Of a stretch of 34,021 nt of DNA, positions 16,684-25,045 are shown piece after piece. The stretch is from an uncultured Eubacteriales bacterium (GTDB lineage: Bacteria > Bacillota > Clostridia > Oscillospirales > Oscillospiraceae), in assembly GCA_900540545.1 (NCBI GenBank), contig UQGJ01000026.1, positions 1-34,021 of the forward strand, read 5' to 3'. Position 1 is the first letter of the stretch. Each line of letters opens with the position of its first letter. The position numbers and the translations under genes were made by a program. The notes beneath the pieces are model-generated. The model was not told the origin of the DNA, ran no database searches, and saw only the letters and a list, made by a program, of their open reading frames with translations.

Positions 16684-18927
16684 ATGTCGAAGGATAAGGA
16701 CGACAAACTGAATAGCGAATTTACCCTGGAGGAGATTTTGGCCGAGTTCGGGGACGGGAAGCCCAAGGCCCCACCCAGGGACGCGGGGCCGGACCTGCCC
16801 TGGCCGGAGGCCAGGCACGTGCCGCCCCCGGAAAACGTGGTCCAGTTCCCCGGCGCCGCGGCGGTGGAGGTTGATGAGGATGACGGCGGAGACGAGGAGC
16901 CCGTAGGGGCCGGCTTTTTAGAGGAGGCTTCGCCCGAAGTCATCGGAATGTCCACTGGACATTCCGACCCCGACGCCCTGCCCCCGGAAGCGGAGGAGGA
17001 GGAAGCGGAACCCGTTCCGCCCCCCAAGCCCAAGACCGGCCAGAAGCCCACCACGGAAAAGGTCCTCACCTTCCCGGAGGAGGAGCCGGTGGCCCCCCTC
17101 CAGGCGGGCATCGAGCACCTCAAGCGCAAGGCCGACGCCTTCTCCCAGCAGATGTTCGAGGCGGAGGGCGTGGAGGTCTCGGAGGAGACCATGCGCTTTG
17201 AAAAGCTCATCCCCGGCGTGGACGAGGAGGAGACCCCGCCGCCCCCCATCCGGGAGCGCAAGCCCCGGAAGGAGCCGGAGCCGCCCCCCGACCTGCCCCC
17301 CAGCCAGCTCTCCAGCCGGTACGGCAAGGGCCTGGGCCTGCTGCGGCTGCGGTCGGTGCTGGTGCTGCTGCTGGCCGTGCCCCAGCTCTGTCTGGCTCTG
17401 GCCCCCCTGCTGGGCCTCACCCTGCCGGGGGCGCTGGGCAGCTCCCTCCAGCTCCGGATTTTGTGTTCCGGCGTCCTGCTGTGCGCGGCGGTGGTGCTGG
17501 GCATCGACGTGCTGGCCCGGGGCTTCGTCCAGCTCTTTGTCCTCCATCCGGGGGCGGACACCCTGACGGTCTTTGCCTGCGGGGCCACCTTGGCCGACGC
17601 CTTCACCCAGATGAAGCTGCTGCCCGGCCGGGGGACCCTCCCCTACTGCGCGGCCTGCACCCTGTCCCTGTTCTGCACCATGTGGGGGACCTACGCCAAG
17701 CGGCAGGGCCTGCGCATGTCCTGCCGGACGGCGGCCACCGCCTCCACCCCCTACCTGGTCACCCTGGACGAGGAGGCGTGGAACGGAAAGGACACCTACG
17801 CCAAGTGGTCCGGCACCATCCACGGCTTCGGCAGCCAGATCCAGGAGGAGGACGGGGCCCAGCGGGTCTACCGGCTGTGGGCCCCCCTGCTGCTGCTGGC
17901 GGGGGTGCTGTGCGCCCTCATCGCCTCGGTGGGCCAGGGGGCGCCGGAGCGCTTCGTCTGGTGCCTGTCCGCCAACCTCACCGCCGTGGCCTCCTTCTCG
18001 GGCCTGCTGATTTTCGCCCGGCCTTTCCGGACCCTGGCCCGGCGGCTGGCCTCCAGTGGGGCGGCCCTGGCGGGTTGGTCCGGCGCGGCCCATGCGGGCA
18101 GCGCCATTTTGCTCAACGACACCGACCTCTTTCCCCCCGGCACCGTCTCCCTCAACGGCATCAAGGTCTTTGGGGACTTCCCGGTGGAGAAGGTTGTGGC
18201 CGTGTGCGCCACCCTCATCAAGGAGAGTGGCTCCGGCCTGGAGAAGATTTTCCACGACCTGCTGCGGGCCCAGGGGGCGGTCTACCGCCGCTGCTCGGAT
18301 TTCCAGCGCCACGAGGGCGGCGGCCTGTCCGCCGAGGTCCGGGGCGAGCATATCCTGGTGGGCTCGGCCTCCTTCATGGCCCTCATGGAGGTCTCCCTCC
18401 CCTCCGGCCTCAACGTGCGCAACGCCGTGTTCTGCGCCATCGACGGGGAGCTGGCGGGCATCTTCGCCCTGAACTACGTCATGCACGGCGCCATTCCCCC
18501 CGCCCTGTCCGCCCTCATCGGGGCCAAGGTCTCCCCGGTGCTGGCCACCCGGGATTTCAACCTCATCCCCGCCATGCTGCGGCAGAAGTTCAAGCTGCCG
18601 GTGGAGAAGATGGACTTCCCCGGCGTGGAGCGCCGGGCGGAGCTGTCCGACCCGGACGGCTGGCACAGCGCCAAAATCACCGCCGTCCTCTGCCGGGAGG
18701 GCCTGGGGCCCTATTCCGAGGCGGTGGTGGGGGCCCGGCGGCTCCGCACGGCGGTGCTGTGGTCCACCTTCCTGGCGGTGGTGGGGTCCGTGGTGGGGCT
18801 GCTTTTGAGCTTCTATCTCACCTTCATGGGGGCCTACGACGCCCTCTCCCCCGCCCATCTCACCGTCTTTTTGACGGCCTGGCTGGTCCCCACTTTGCTG
18901 ATTTCCGGGTGGGTCAATCGGTATTAA
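16684..18927 (+). CDS. multi-pass membrane protein resembling a catalytically dead P-type ATPase
   Basis: A 747-residue protein with AAGGAAG 6 bases before its ATG. Residues 1-215 are acidic and Pro-rich with no span, beginning with FTLEEILAEFGDG. Spans follow near 222-245, 255-275, 320-340, 398-420 and 425-445, and two more at the C-terminus. Between them lies a cytoplasmic part that reads like a P1-type ATPase catalytic domain: LLNDTDLFPPGTV at the DKTGTLT position (Asn478 where the phosphorylated Asp should be), EGGGLSAEVRGEHILVG like the nucleotide-domain GxG block (544-560), IDGELAGIFAL, and ATRD (621-624) where TGD is expected. No TGE and no CPC. I infer a pseudoenzyme, perhaps a sensor or scaffold; function unknown. 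Not seen as a frameshift: one intact frame. Confidence 0.85.
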   Translation: MSKDKDDKLNSEFTLEEILAEFGDGKPKAPPRDAGPDLPWPEARHVPPPENVVQFPGAAAVEVDEDDGGDEEPVGAGFLEEASPEVIGMSTGHSDPDALPPEAEEEEAEPVPPPKPKTGQKPTTEKVLTFPEEEPVAPLQAGIEHLKRKADAFSQQMFEAEGVEVSEETMRFEKLIPGVDEEETPPPPIRERKPRKEPEPPPDLPPSQLSSRYGKGLGLLRLRSVLVLLLAVPQLCLALAPLLGLTLPGALGSSLQLRILCSGVLLCAAVVLGIDVLARGFVQLFVLHPGADTLTVFACGATLADAFTQMKLLPGRGTLPYCAACTLSLFCTMWGTYAKRQGLRMSCRTAATASTPYLVTLDEEAWNGKDTYAKWSGTIHGFGSQIQEEDGAQRVYRLWAPLLLLAGVLCALIASVGQGAPERFVWCLSANLTAVASFSGLLIFARPFRTLARRLASSGAALAGWSGAAHAGSAILLNDTDLFPPGTVSLNGIKVFGDFPVEKVVAVCATLIKESGSGLEKIFHDLLRAQGAVYRRCSDFQRHEGGGLSAEVRGEHILVGSASFMALMEVSLPSGLNVRNAVFCAIDGELAGIFALNYVMHGAIPPALSALIGAKVSPVLATRDFNLIPAMLRQKFKLPVEKMDFPGVERRAELSDPDGWHSAKITAVLCREGLGPYSEAVVGARRLRTAVLWSTFLAVVGSVVGLLLSFYLTFMGAYDALSPAHLTVFLTAWLVPTLLISGWVNRY

Positions 18928-18931
18928 ACAG

Positions 18932-18966
18932 AAGCGCCATCGGTTTTCTGCCGATGGCGCTTTTGT
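18932..18966. terminator. bidirectional terminator between convergent genes
   Basis: Stem AAGCGCCATCGG (18932-18943) with CCGATGGCGCTT (18951-18962) and a seven-base loop, with T-rich sequence on the plus side and a short T stretch on the minus side. It serves the gene ending at 18927 and the one ending at 18966. Confidence 0.85.
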
Positions 18967-19745
18967 TATCTGATTCGGATGTCCTCCAAAAGGGAATTCG
19001 GGATTTCGAAGTAGTGTGGGCCGTATGTGGGATTTCCCAAATCTGTATTTTGGTAGTAAAAAACCAGGCCGTTTTGTGCCAGATAAAATGAATCCGAATC
19101 GAAATATTCCTTGGCCCCCGCCTCGGAGGACTCACCGTAGCCGACATCTTCTGTTTCTTCCCGAATTTGCTTTTGGACTTCGGCGACAATACGGCGTCGG
19201 GCCTCGTCCTGGTCGGTGAAAAAATCGGAGAACGTCAGCTTTTGCCCGGTGACGACGTCAAAATTGTCGGAACTCATGTGGTACATACCGTGTGCCCCGC
19301 CCCAATCGTGGTAGTTTAAGAACAAAAAGCTCACAGTGAGATCGTCCTCATAGACCACATCAAAGCGCATACTTTCAGATGGCCCTCTCGGGGGCTGTTC
19401 CTCCTCGGATCCATATTTTTCAATACGGTCTGGAATTATACTAAGCAAGTATTGCAAATAGTATTCATTGATGGCGTCGTATCCGGGGCCCTCTTCCACC
19501 GTAAAGGGGACGGAGAGGTCTAACACACAGGAGGGCATACCGATACCGGGGGGTGTCTCTTGATAGGTGCGGGCCCCCCAGATGGAGGGCTCTGCGGATG
19601 GCGTTGGGACGGCTTCCGGTGTGGGCAAAGAGGCTGTTTCAGAGGGCTCGGACTCCGTGGGTGCGGGAGAGGGGGCGGCTGTGCGGGCACAGGCCGAGAG
19701 GGCCAGGAGGAGGATCAGGGCATACAAGAATGGCTGTTTTCTCAT
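18966..19745 (-). CDS. DUF3298-type lipoprotein
   Basis: A 259-residue secreted lipoprotein: basic start, hydrophobic core and lipobox LSAC with Cys19, then a Pro/Ser/Glu linker to about residue 55. The folded part resembles DUF3298/RsiV-type domains: NEYYLQYLLSIIPDR early, then FLFLNYHDWGGAHGMYHMSSDNFDVVTGQKLTFSDFF-like sequence, and YFEIPNSLLEDI at the end (positions about 145-259). RsiV-like proteins are anti-sigma factors, but no cytoplasmic domain or sigma gene is present here, so this is probably a free outside lipoprotein. It begins 4 bases after the MarR gene, so the two form an operon. Its GC content appears lower than its neighbours. Confidence 0.85.
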   Translation of the reverse strand: MRKQPFLYALILLLALSACARTAAPSPAPTESEPSETASLPTPEAVPTPSAEPSIWGARTYQETPPGIGMPSCVLDLSVPFTVEEGPGYDAINEYYLQYLLSIIPDRIEKYGSEEEQPPRGPSESMRFDVVYEDDLTVSFLFLNYHDWGGAHGMYHMSSDNFDVVTGQKLTFSDFFTDQDEARRRIVAEVQKQIREETEDVGYGESSEAGAKEYFDSDSFYLAQNGLVFYYQNTDLGNPTYGPHYFEIPNSLLEDIRIR

Positions 19746-19749
19746 CGCT

Positions 19750-20250
19750 TCATCCCTCAGAGGAGAAGGCTCCGCCCAGACGCTTGCCCTCGTACATCTC
19801 CGCGCAGGAGCGGACGACGCTGTGGAACTGCCGGAACTCCTCCTCTGTGTGGCGGCTTAGAAGGAATTCCATGACTTTGGCGATCTGGGTCCGGTCGAAC
19901 TCCCGGTGGAGGCGGGCCAGCCGCGCCCCCTGCTCGGTGGGGTAGATGTGGACGGTCTTGTCGTTGCCCGGCAGCTTTTCCTTTTTCACCAGACCCTTGG
20001 CGCACAGGCGGTTCACGTTTCGAGAGGCCGCCCCCAGGGTACGGTTCCACATCTTGGCCACGTCGGTGACGCACAGGCCGGGGGCGTCGGCGATGGCCGA
20101 GAGGGTGTGGACCTCCACCATATTCAGAATGTCGCCCGTCCCGTAGTCGTGGGGGGCGCTGTACGCGTCCATGCTGTCCATGACGAAGCGGTAGACGTCC
20201 TCCATCATGGACACGTAGTCGTCCAAGCGGTCCTTTTCCAAAGGGGCCAA
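19750..20250 (-). CDS. MarR-family transcriptional regulator
   Basis: A protein of about 166 residues with a winged helix: LNMVEVHTLSAIADAPGLCVTDVAKMWNRTLGAASRNVNRLCAKGLV, then the wing KLPGNDKTVHIYPTEQG. The start is uncertain. AAAGGAG ends directly at ATG 20259, too close to use; TTG 20250 is 9 bases away and is my choice; ATG 20256 is possible. The longer frame, from 20313, would cross the promoter. It is divergent from a PatB/MalY-like aminotransferase, and TCAACAAAA motifs lie on both promoters, so it probably controls both directions. It is co-transcribed with the lipoprotein gene 4 bp downstream. Confidence 0.88.
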   Translation of the reverse strand: MAPLEKDRLDDYVSMMEDVYRFVMDSMDAYSAPHDYGTGDILNMVEVHTLSAIADAPGLCVTDVAKMWNRTLGAASRNVNRLCAKGLVKKEKLPGNDKTVHIYPTEQGARLARLHREFDRTQIAKVMEFLLSRHTEEEFRQFHSVVRSCAEMYEGKRLGGAFSSEG

Positions 20251-20272
20251 AGCCATCATCTCCTTTCCATAT

Positions 20273-20306
20273 AGCCTAACAAACCCCACGGCCACTGTCA
20301 ACAAAA
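20273..20306 (-). promoter_or_regulatory. promoter of the MarR-lipoprotein operon
   Basis: Minus strand: TTGACA (20301-20296), 17-bp spacer, TAGGCT (20278-20273). One TCAACAAAA motif (20298-20306, plus reading) covers the -35, which would allow autorepression. Confidence 0.65.
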
Positions 20307-20316
20307 TGCGCAAAAC

Positions 20317-20364
20317 TATTTACATGCTCAACAAAACGTGATATTGTTTACATCATCAACAAAA
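20317..20364 (+). promoter_or_regulatory. aminotransferase promoter with two operator-like repeats
   Basis: TTTACA (20319-20324), 17-bp spacer, TATTGT (20342-20347). The related 17-mers TATTTACATGCTCAACA (20317-20333) and TGTTTACATCATCAACA (20345-20361) overlap the -35 and the -10/start site. Each carries TCAACAAAA at its right end, 28 bp apart. Confidence 0.7.
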
Positions 20365-20384
20365 GAAAAGGGAGTGCGTGCATC

Positions 20385-21596
20385 ATGAAGTACGATTTTA
20401 CCAGCATCCTGGACCGCCACGGCAAGGACGCCGCCGCGGTGGACACAGTGGGCCACTGGCCCGGCTTCGCCCCCGACCTGCCCAAGGAGGGCTTCGACAT
20501 CATCCCCATGTGGGTGGCCGACATGAACTTCCCCACCGTCCCCACCGTGCCCCAGGCCATCATCGAGCGGGCCCAGCACCCCGCCTACGGCTACTTCCCC
20601 GCCACGGAGGAGTATTACGGCTCCATCATCCGCTGGCACAGGGAGCGCAACGGCGTGGAGGGCCTGACCCGGGAGCATATCGGCTATGAAAACGGCGTGC
20701 TGGGCGGCGTGGTCAGCGCCCTGAACGTCCTGTGCTCCAAGGGGGACAACGTGCTGCTCCACTCCCCCACCTACGTGGGCTTCACCGCCTGCCTGTCCAA
20801 CAACGGCTACAACATCGTCCACAGCCCCCTCAAGCTGGACGAGCAGGGCGTCTGGCGCATGGATTTTGAGGATATGGAGCGGAAAATCGTGGACAACCAA
20901 ATCCACACCGCCATCCTCTGCTCCCCCCACAACCCCTGCGGCCGGGTCTGGGAACGCTGGGAGCTGGAGCAGGCTATGGAGCTGTACAAAAAGCACGATG
21001 TGTTCGTCATCTCCGACGAGATTTGGTCCGACCTGATTTTGTCCGGCCACAAGCACATCCCCACCCAGTCCGTGTCCGAGGACGCCAAGATGCGCACCGT
21101 GGCGGTGTACGCCCCCTCCAAGACCTTCAACCTGGCGGGGCTGGTGGGCAGCTACCACATCATCTATAATTCCTGGCTGCGGGAGCGGGTGGACAAGGAG
21201 TCCTCCCTCCCCCACTACAACGACATGAACGTGCTGTCCATGCACGCCCTCATCGGGGCCTACAAGGACGAGGGCTACCAGTGGGTGGACGAGCTGTGCC
21301 AGACCCTCACGGGCAACGTGGACTACGCCTGCGACTACATCGCCCGACACTTTGAGGGCGTGAAGGTGTCCAAGCCCCAGGGCACCTACATGCTGTTCCT
21401 GGACTGCACCGACTGGTGCGCCAAGCACGGCAAGACCATCGACGAGGTGCAGAAGGCCGGCTGGGACGTGGGCGTGGCCTGGCAGGACGGGCGGCAGTTC
21501 CACGGGCCCTGCCACATCCGCATGAATCTGGCGCTGCCGCTGTCCCGGGTGCAGGAGGCGATGGAGCGGGCGGATAAGTACGTGTTCAACGCATAA
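20385..21596 (+). CDS. PLP-dependent aminotransferase / cystathionine beta-lyase, PatB/MalY type
   Basis: A 403-residue fold-type I PLP enzyme. The start MKYDFTSILDRHG and the following PMWVADMNFPT are hallmarks of the MalY/PatB group, which cleave C-S bonds of cystathionine or cysteine conjugates. The substrate loop SPHNPCGRVW, the Asp of ISDEIWSDL and Lys246 in APSKTFNLAG (Schiff base) are all present. The C-terminal Arg region is HIRMNLALP. Expected products are pyruvate, ammonia and a thiol, but some relatives act as true aminotransferases. GGGAG precedes the ATG by about 10 bases. Control by the divergent MarR protein is likely from the shared operator motifs. A strong terminator follows. 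Confidence 0.93.
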   Translation: MKYDFTSILDRHGKDAAAVDTVGHWPGFAPDLPKEGFDIIPMWVADMNFPTVPTVPQAIIERAQHPAYGYFPATEEYYGSIIRWHRERNGVEGLTREHIGYENGVLGGVVSALNVLCSKGDNVLLHSPTYVGFTACLSNNGYNIVHSPLKLDEQGVWRMDFEDMERKIVDNQIHTAILCSPHNPCGRVWERWELEQAMELYKKHDVFVISDEIWSDLILSGHKHIPTQSVSEDAKMRTVAVYAPSKTFNLAGLVGSYHIIYNSWLRERVDKESSLPHYNDMNVLSMHALIGAYKDEGYQWVDELCQTLTGNVDYACDYIARHFEGVKVSKPQGTYMLFLDCTDWCAKHGKTIDEVQKAGWDVGVAWQDGRQFHGPCHIRMNLALPLSRVQEAMERADKYVFNA

Positions 21597-21604
21597 GGGA
21601 TGGG

Positions 21605-21646
21605 AAAGGCCCCGCTGTGGTGTTTGCCACGGCGGGGCCTTTTTTG
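21605..21646 (+). terminator. rho-independent terminator of the aminotransferase gene
   Basis: A 16-bp stem (21605-21620 with 21627-21642, one G-U pair), six-base loop and a T run. The sequence just after it is shared with the htrA terminator-repeat junction. Confidence 0.92.
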
Positions 21647-21660
21647 TTTGGAGGCGGCGG

Positions 21661-22287
21661 CCTCCGGCGGGTTCCCTTTCTGGTTTCAGAAAGGGAACCG
21701 AAAGAAAACCAGGGGGACAGCACGGGGGATTTCATCCCCCTATCGTCGGCCCCCTGGACCCCCGGGATACGTCCGGGCGGCGGTACGGTTTTCGGAAGTT
21801 GGCAAGACTTGTGAGCGGTTGCAGCTCGTATTGGTCTGGCAGTCGAACAACTTCGGCTGCCGCCCCTCGGCATATAAACTGGAAAGAATTAGAAGTAGTT
21901 GCGTTTTATTTGGTGCAAACAAGCTGCCACCAGTCTCAGCGTCTTTGAATCACCTTTGCGCCCGTTGGGAGTCGGCACGGGCGGCTGATAGCCGCCCCTA
22001 CAAGGGCTTGGTGGTTTGCAAGAAGCCGTTGCGCACCCGCCTTGCCGGTACTGCCATGCCAGGCGCGCCGCGCCAGCGCATGGGGGATGAACAACTGCAC
22101 GTTAGGCCGTAACGGCCGGGGCGGGAGCTTGAGGGGAGACTTGTTACCTCTAGCCGGTTTCAATTGCCATGCCATCGTTGGCGCCGCTCTGAGGTCCAGG
22201 GCCCGCAGGCCCTGGTTGTTTCTTCCCAGGGTTCTTTTCGAGAAAAGAATCCTGGCCCCCGCGGCAGCGGCCCCCGGAGGGACTCCG
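21661..22287 (+). repeat. composite hairpin-rich repeat, copy 3
   Basis: A full-length copy. Left end CCTCCGGCGGG (21661-21671), first hairpin 21670-21699, nested hairpin with inner arms GGGGGAT (21724-21730) and ATCCCCC (21734-21740). The middle block, a GGGCGGC/GCCGCCC module, the block ACTTGTTACCTCTAGCCG and the two closing hairpins follow. The inverted right end CCCCCGGAGGGACTCCG (22271-22287) lies 21 bp before the stop codon of the convergent lipoprotein gene. As with copy 2, it fills the space between two convergent genes. No gene inside. Confidence 0.88.
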
Positions 22288-22308
22288 CCCCGCGCGGAAG
22301 CGCCGTCT

Positions 22309-23424
22309 TTAAGCCGCCGCTTCCCCCTGATACTCCTCCTCGTACCGGTCCTCAAAATACTCGTCCTCGGCCAGGTTCAGGTTGTCCCGGACGGTCTGGC
22401 GGAATTCCACCAGCTCGGGGTAATTGTAGAAGAAGTCCAGCTTTTGGCTCCACACCTCCTCGTCGGCCTGGGGGTCCCGGGGCCGCAGGACGAAGAAGGT
22501 GAAGCTCTCACAGATGTCCTCCGACGGGTCCGTGGAGGCGTAGGGGTCGATGAAATCGTCGTAGTGGCGCAGGAAGAAGTTGTAGGTGTCGGTGGGGCAG
22601 GACAGGCAGTCGTCCAGATAGTCGGTCCAGAACGCCTGATAGAAGTCGTCCAGGTAGGACCCGGCGCGGCTCACCATGCCCGGCTCGTTGTAGGTGTCCA
22701 CCGTCTGCTTGCCGGTGTAGGTGACCTGGTCGGCGTTCAGGGTCAGGTAGTGGCAGTACTCGTGGAGGACGGTCTCGGTGAAGTAGCCCTCCTCGTCCGA
22801 GTCTGCCGGGTCCAGGGCGATCTCCCAACGGGCGCCCTTGGCGTCCAGGGCGTAGACGTAGGCCACCGTCTCGTAGGGCCCGTCGGAGAAGAGGGTCAGG
22901 CGAGTGAAGTCCTGAAAGGCCCCCTGGGGCAGCAGGTCCAGCATCCGCTCCCACAGGGCCGTCAGGTCCTCCTCCGTCCAGTCCCAGCCGGACAGGTCCA
23001 CCCCGCCCCGGCCCGCGGTCAGGGAGCCGTCGGGCTGTATCTTGTACTCCGCCACCACCTTGGCCGGGGGGTCCTCGTAGCCGAAATCCTCGGCCTCCGG
23101 GTTCAGGTACTGGACGGTGTACGCCTCGTAGAGGGCGTTGAGGCGGCGCAGCAGCCGCAGCTCATAGTCGTTTTTCTCAAACTTCCCCTGGACCAGCCGG
23201 GCCTCCCGGATGGGCTGGAGGGTGGTCATGATCTCCAGGCAGGCCGCCCGCTCCTCGCTGGTGACGTACTCCGTCAGCAGGCCCAATTGAGCGTCCAGCG
23301 CCCGGTCCAGAGCGCTGGGGCCGGGGCGGATGGAGCCGCCGGAAGACCGCCCCTCCCCGCCGCAGGCGGACAGGAGCAGGGCCAGCCCCAGCGTCAGGGC
23401 CGCCAGCCGCTTTGTCCCCCTCAC
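22309..23424 (-). CDS. putative zincin-like metalloprotease lipoprotein
   Basis: A 371-residue lipoprotein (lipobox LSAC, Cys21). The centre carries HEYCHYL (His221, Glu222, His225), an HExxH zinc motif. Glu306 in SEDICESFTFF is a plausible third ligand, giving a gluzincin-like site, though I cannot confirm the fold. It is rich in Asp, Glu, Tyr and Trp. The start is GTG 23424, overlapping the previous stop by four bases (GTGA), so translation is coupled. As last gene of the pilus-like operon it might mature or trim the appendage, or act on a wall target; that is inferred from position. No family name is recognised. Confidence 0.82.
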   Translation of the reverse strand: MRGTKRLAALTLGLALLLSACGGEGRSSGGSIRPGPSALDRALDAQLGLLTEYVTSEERAACLEIMTTLQPIREARLVQGKFEKNDYELRLLRRLNALYEAYTVQYLNPEAEDFGYEDPPAKVVAEYKIQPDGSLTAGRGGVDLSGWDWTEEDLTALWERMLDLLPQGAFQDFTRLTLFSDGPYETVAYVYALDAKGARWEIALDPADSDEEGYFTETVLHEYCHYLTLNADQVTYTGKQTVDTYNEPGMVSRAGSYLDDFYQAFWTDYLDDCLSCPTDTYNFFLRHYDDFIDPYASTDPSEDICESFTFFVLRPRDPQADEEVWSQKLDFFYNYPELVEFRQTVRDNLNLAEDEYFEDRYEEEYQGEAAA

Positions 23425-23849
23425 GGCGCCAGAAGCCGGGACTCCACCAGGTCCAGAAGCTCCAGGTCGCTGGAGAACTCCACCGGCTCCTCTCCGGGCC
23501 AGGTCACCCGGCCCTGCCAGGTGGCGTTCTGGCGGGAGACCACCTGGAGCAGGAAGGTGGACAGGCCGCCCTGGGCCTCGTCCACCTGGGCCTGGGTCAT
23601 GCCGTCCTCGGGCAGGATGCTGGGGGGGTATTCGGGCCCCTTCTTCTGGAAGGAGCGGATGCGCTGGAAGGCCTGGGGGAAGTTCTGGCTGTCCATCAGC
23701 CGCTCCACCTGCAGCAGCAGGGAGCCCATATCCCGGAACTCCAGGGGCTGGCGCAGGCGCAGGCCGTAGATACGGCCCCGGACGACGGAGTCCGCGGCGT
23801 CCACGCAGATTTTCAGGGTGGCATTTTCGTGGCTCAACTTAGTCGGCAT
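23421..23849 (-). CDS. hypothetical protein with C-terminal NATWQG domain
   Basis: A 142-residue soluble protein starting at ATG 23849 with GAGGTG 7-8 bases upstream; the longer frame to 23888 would overlap pilT without a binding site. The last 45 residues (FLLQVVSRQNATWQGRVTW, then FSSDLELLDLVESRL) match the 64-residue protein at 31307-31501. The first 95 residues, including VRGRIYGLRLRQPLEFRDMGSLL-like sequence, are separate and match nothing I recognise. It is coupled to the zincin lipoprotein gene by a four-base overlap and begins 25 bp after pilT. The role is unknown; the shared motif suggests a protein-interaction module tied to surface structures. Confidence 0.82.
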   Translation of the reverse strand: MPTKLSHENATLKICVDAADSVVRGRIYGLRLRQPLEFRDMGSLLLQVERLMDSQNFPQAFQRIRSFQKKGPEYPPSILPEDGMTQAQVDEAQGGLSTFLLQVVSRQNATWQGRVTWPGEEPVEFSSDLELLDLVESRLLAP

Positions 23850-23874
23850 AACGTTCACCTCACGGGCAATCAGT

Positions 23875-24933
23875 TTACGCGTCGGCAAGACGCTTTTGGA
23901 GCTGTTCGGGGTTGGAGGCGTGGCGGAGGGCGGTGTCCCGGTGGATGCGCCCGCCCCGGAAGAGGGCCAGGATGCTCTGGTCCATGGTCACCATGCCCTG
24001 GGCCCCGGCGGCGGCGATGGTGTTTTCCAGCTGGAAGCCCTTGTTCTCCCGGATCATGTTCCGCACCGCCGGGGTGACGGACATGACCTCGAAGGCGGGG
24101 ACCAGCCCGCCGTCCACCGTGGGCAGAAGCTGCTGGGACACCACCCCCTCCAGGCACAGGGCCAGCTGGGTCCTGATCTGCTGCTGCTGGGCCGGGGGGA
24201 AGGAGTCCACGATGCGGTCCACCGTGTTCATGGCCCCGATGGTGTGGAGGGTGGAGATGACCAGATGCCCGGTCTCGGCGGCGGTGACGGCGGCCTTGAT
24301 GGTCTCCGCGTCCCGCATCTCCCCCACCAGGATGATGTCCGGGGCCTCCCGCAGGGCGGCCCGGAGGGCGGCGTCGTAGCTTTTGGTGTCGGTGTACAGC
24401 TCCCGCTGGGTCACCACGCTCTTTTTATGGCTGTGGAGGTACTCCAGGGGGTCCTCGATGGTGACCACGTGGACCTCCCGGGTGGAGTTGATGCGGTCCA
24501 CCAGACAGGCCAGGGTGGTGGTCTTTCCGCTGCCCGCCGGGCCGGTGAAGAGGACCAGGCCGTGGGGGGCGTCGGCGAAGGCCATCACGTTGTCCGGGAT
24601 GCCCAGGGCCTCCCGGTCCGGCAGGGTGAAGGACACCACCCGCACCACCAGCCCCAGGGAGCCGCGCTGGCGCAGGGCGTTGACCCGGAAGCGGGACAGC
24701 CCCGGCACGGCAAAGGAGAAGTCGTCGTCCCCCGTGTCCAGAAGGGTATCCATGCTCCGCCCGGCCAGGGCGTAAAGCTCCTGGGCCAGGGCCTGGGTCT
24801 GGGCGGGGAGCAGGCGCTCCCCCTCCCGGAGGATGCGGCCGCTGACCTTGTACGACACCGGCAGTCCGGCAAAGACCAGCAGGTCGCTGGCCTCCCGCGC
24901 CACGGCGTCGTTGAGAATGTCCATCAGGGGCAT
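23875..24933 (-). CDS. pilT: PilT-type ATPase of a type IV pilus-like system
   Basis: A 352-residue secretion ATPase of the PilT/PilU group. The N-terminal PAS-like domain (ASDLLVFAGLPVSYKVSGRI) leads to Walker A GPAGSGKT (131-138), the Asp box VVTIEDPLEY (157-166), Walker B ILVGEMRD (201-208) and the His box GHLVISTLHT (222-231). It ends within the usual PilT length. PilT normally powers pilus retraction in partnership with PilB for extension; no PilB is in the window, so this may be the only motor of the machine. ATG 24933 is chosen because AAAGGAAG lies 8 bases upstream; the upstream frame is low-complexity Arg/Pro. Confidence 0.94.
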   Translation of the reverse strand: MPLMDILNDAVAREASDLLVFAGLPVSYKVSGRILREGERLLPAQTQALAQELYALAGRSMDTLLDTGDDDFSFAVPGLSRFRVNALRQRGSLGLVVRVVSFTLPDREALGIPDNVMAFADAPHGLVLFTGPAGSGKTTTLACLVDRINSTREVHVVTIEDPLEYLHSHKKSVVTQRELYTDTKSYDAALRAALREAPDIILVGEMRDAETIKAAVTAAETGHLVISTLHTIGAMNTVDRIVDSFPPAQQQQIRTQLALCLEGVVSQQLLPTVDGGLVPAFEVMSVTPAVRNMIRENKGFQLENTIAAAGAQGMVTMDQSILALFRGGRIHRDTALRHASNPEQLQKRLADA

Positions 24934-24958
24934 GAAGTCACTTCCTTTGTGGGGGATT

Positions 24959-25036
24959 GGACCGCCGAGGGCGGCGGTCCCCACAGGGTATGCGGGGGTG
25001 CGGGGCGTTGTGTGGAGGCCGCCGCCCTCGGCGGCC
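24959..25036. repeat. inverted hairpin pair between pilus genes
   Basis: Two GC-rich hairpins, near 24959-24980 and 25017-25036, share the core CCGCCGAGGGCGGCGG in opposite orientation, so they can also pair with each other. They lie in the transcribed gap before pilT and could lower downstream expression or stabilise processed RNA. Confidence 0.65.
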
Positions 25037-25045
25037 TTACCCCCG

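Noticed and set aside
16918..18858. 646-codon minus-strand frame opposite the P-type-ATPase-like gene
   Set aside because: Same antisense artefact, Gly/Gln/His-rich, no start signal.
21600..23769. Frames running through composite repeat copy 3, including one to 23769
   Set aside because: They read through hairpins and then antisense of the lipoprotein gene; no recognisable product.
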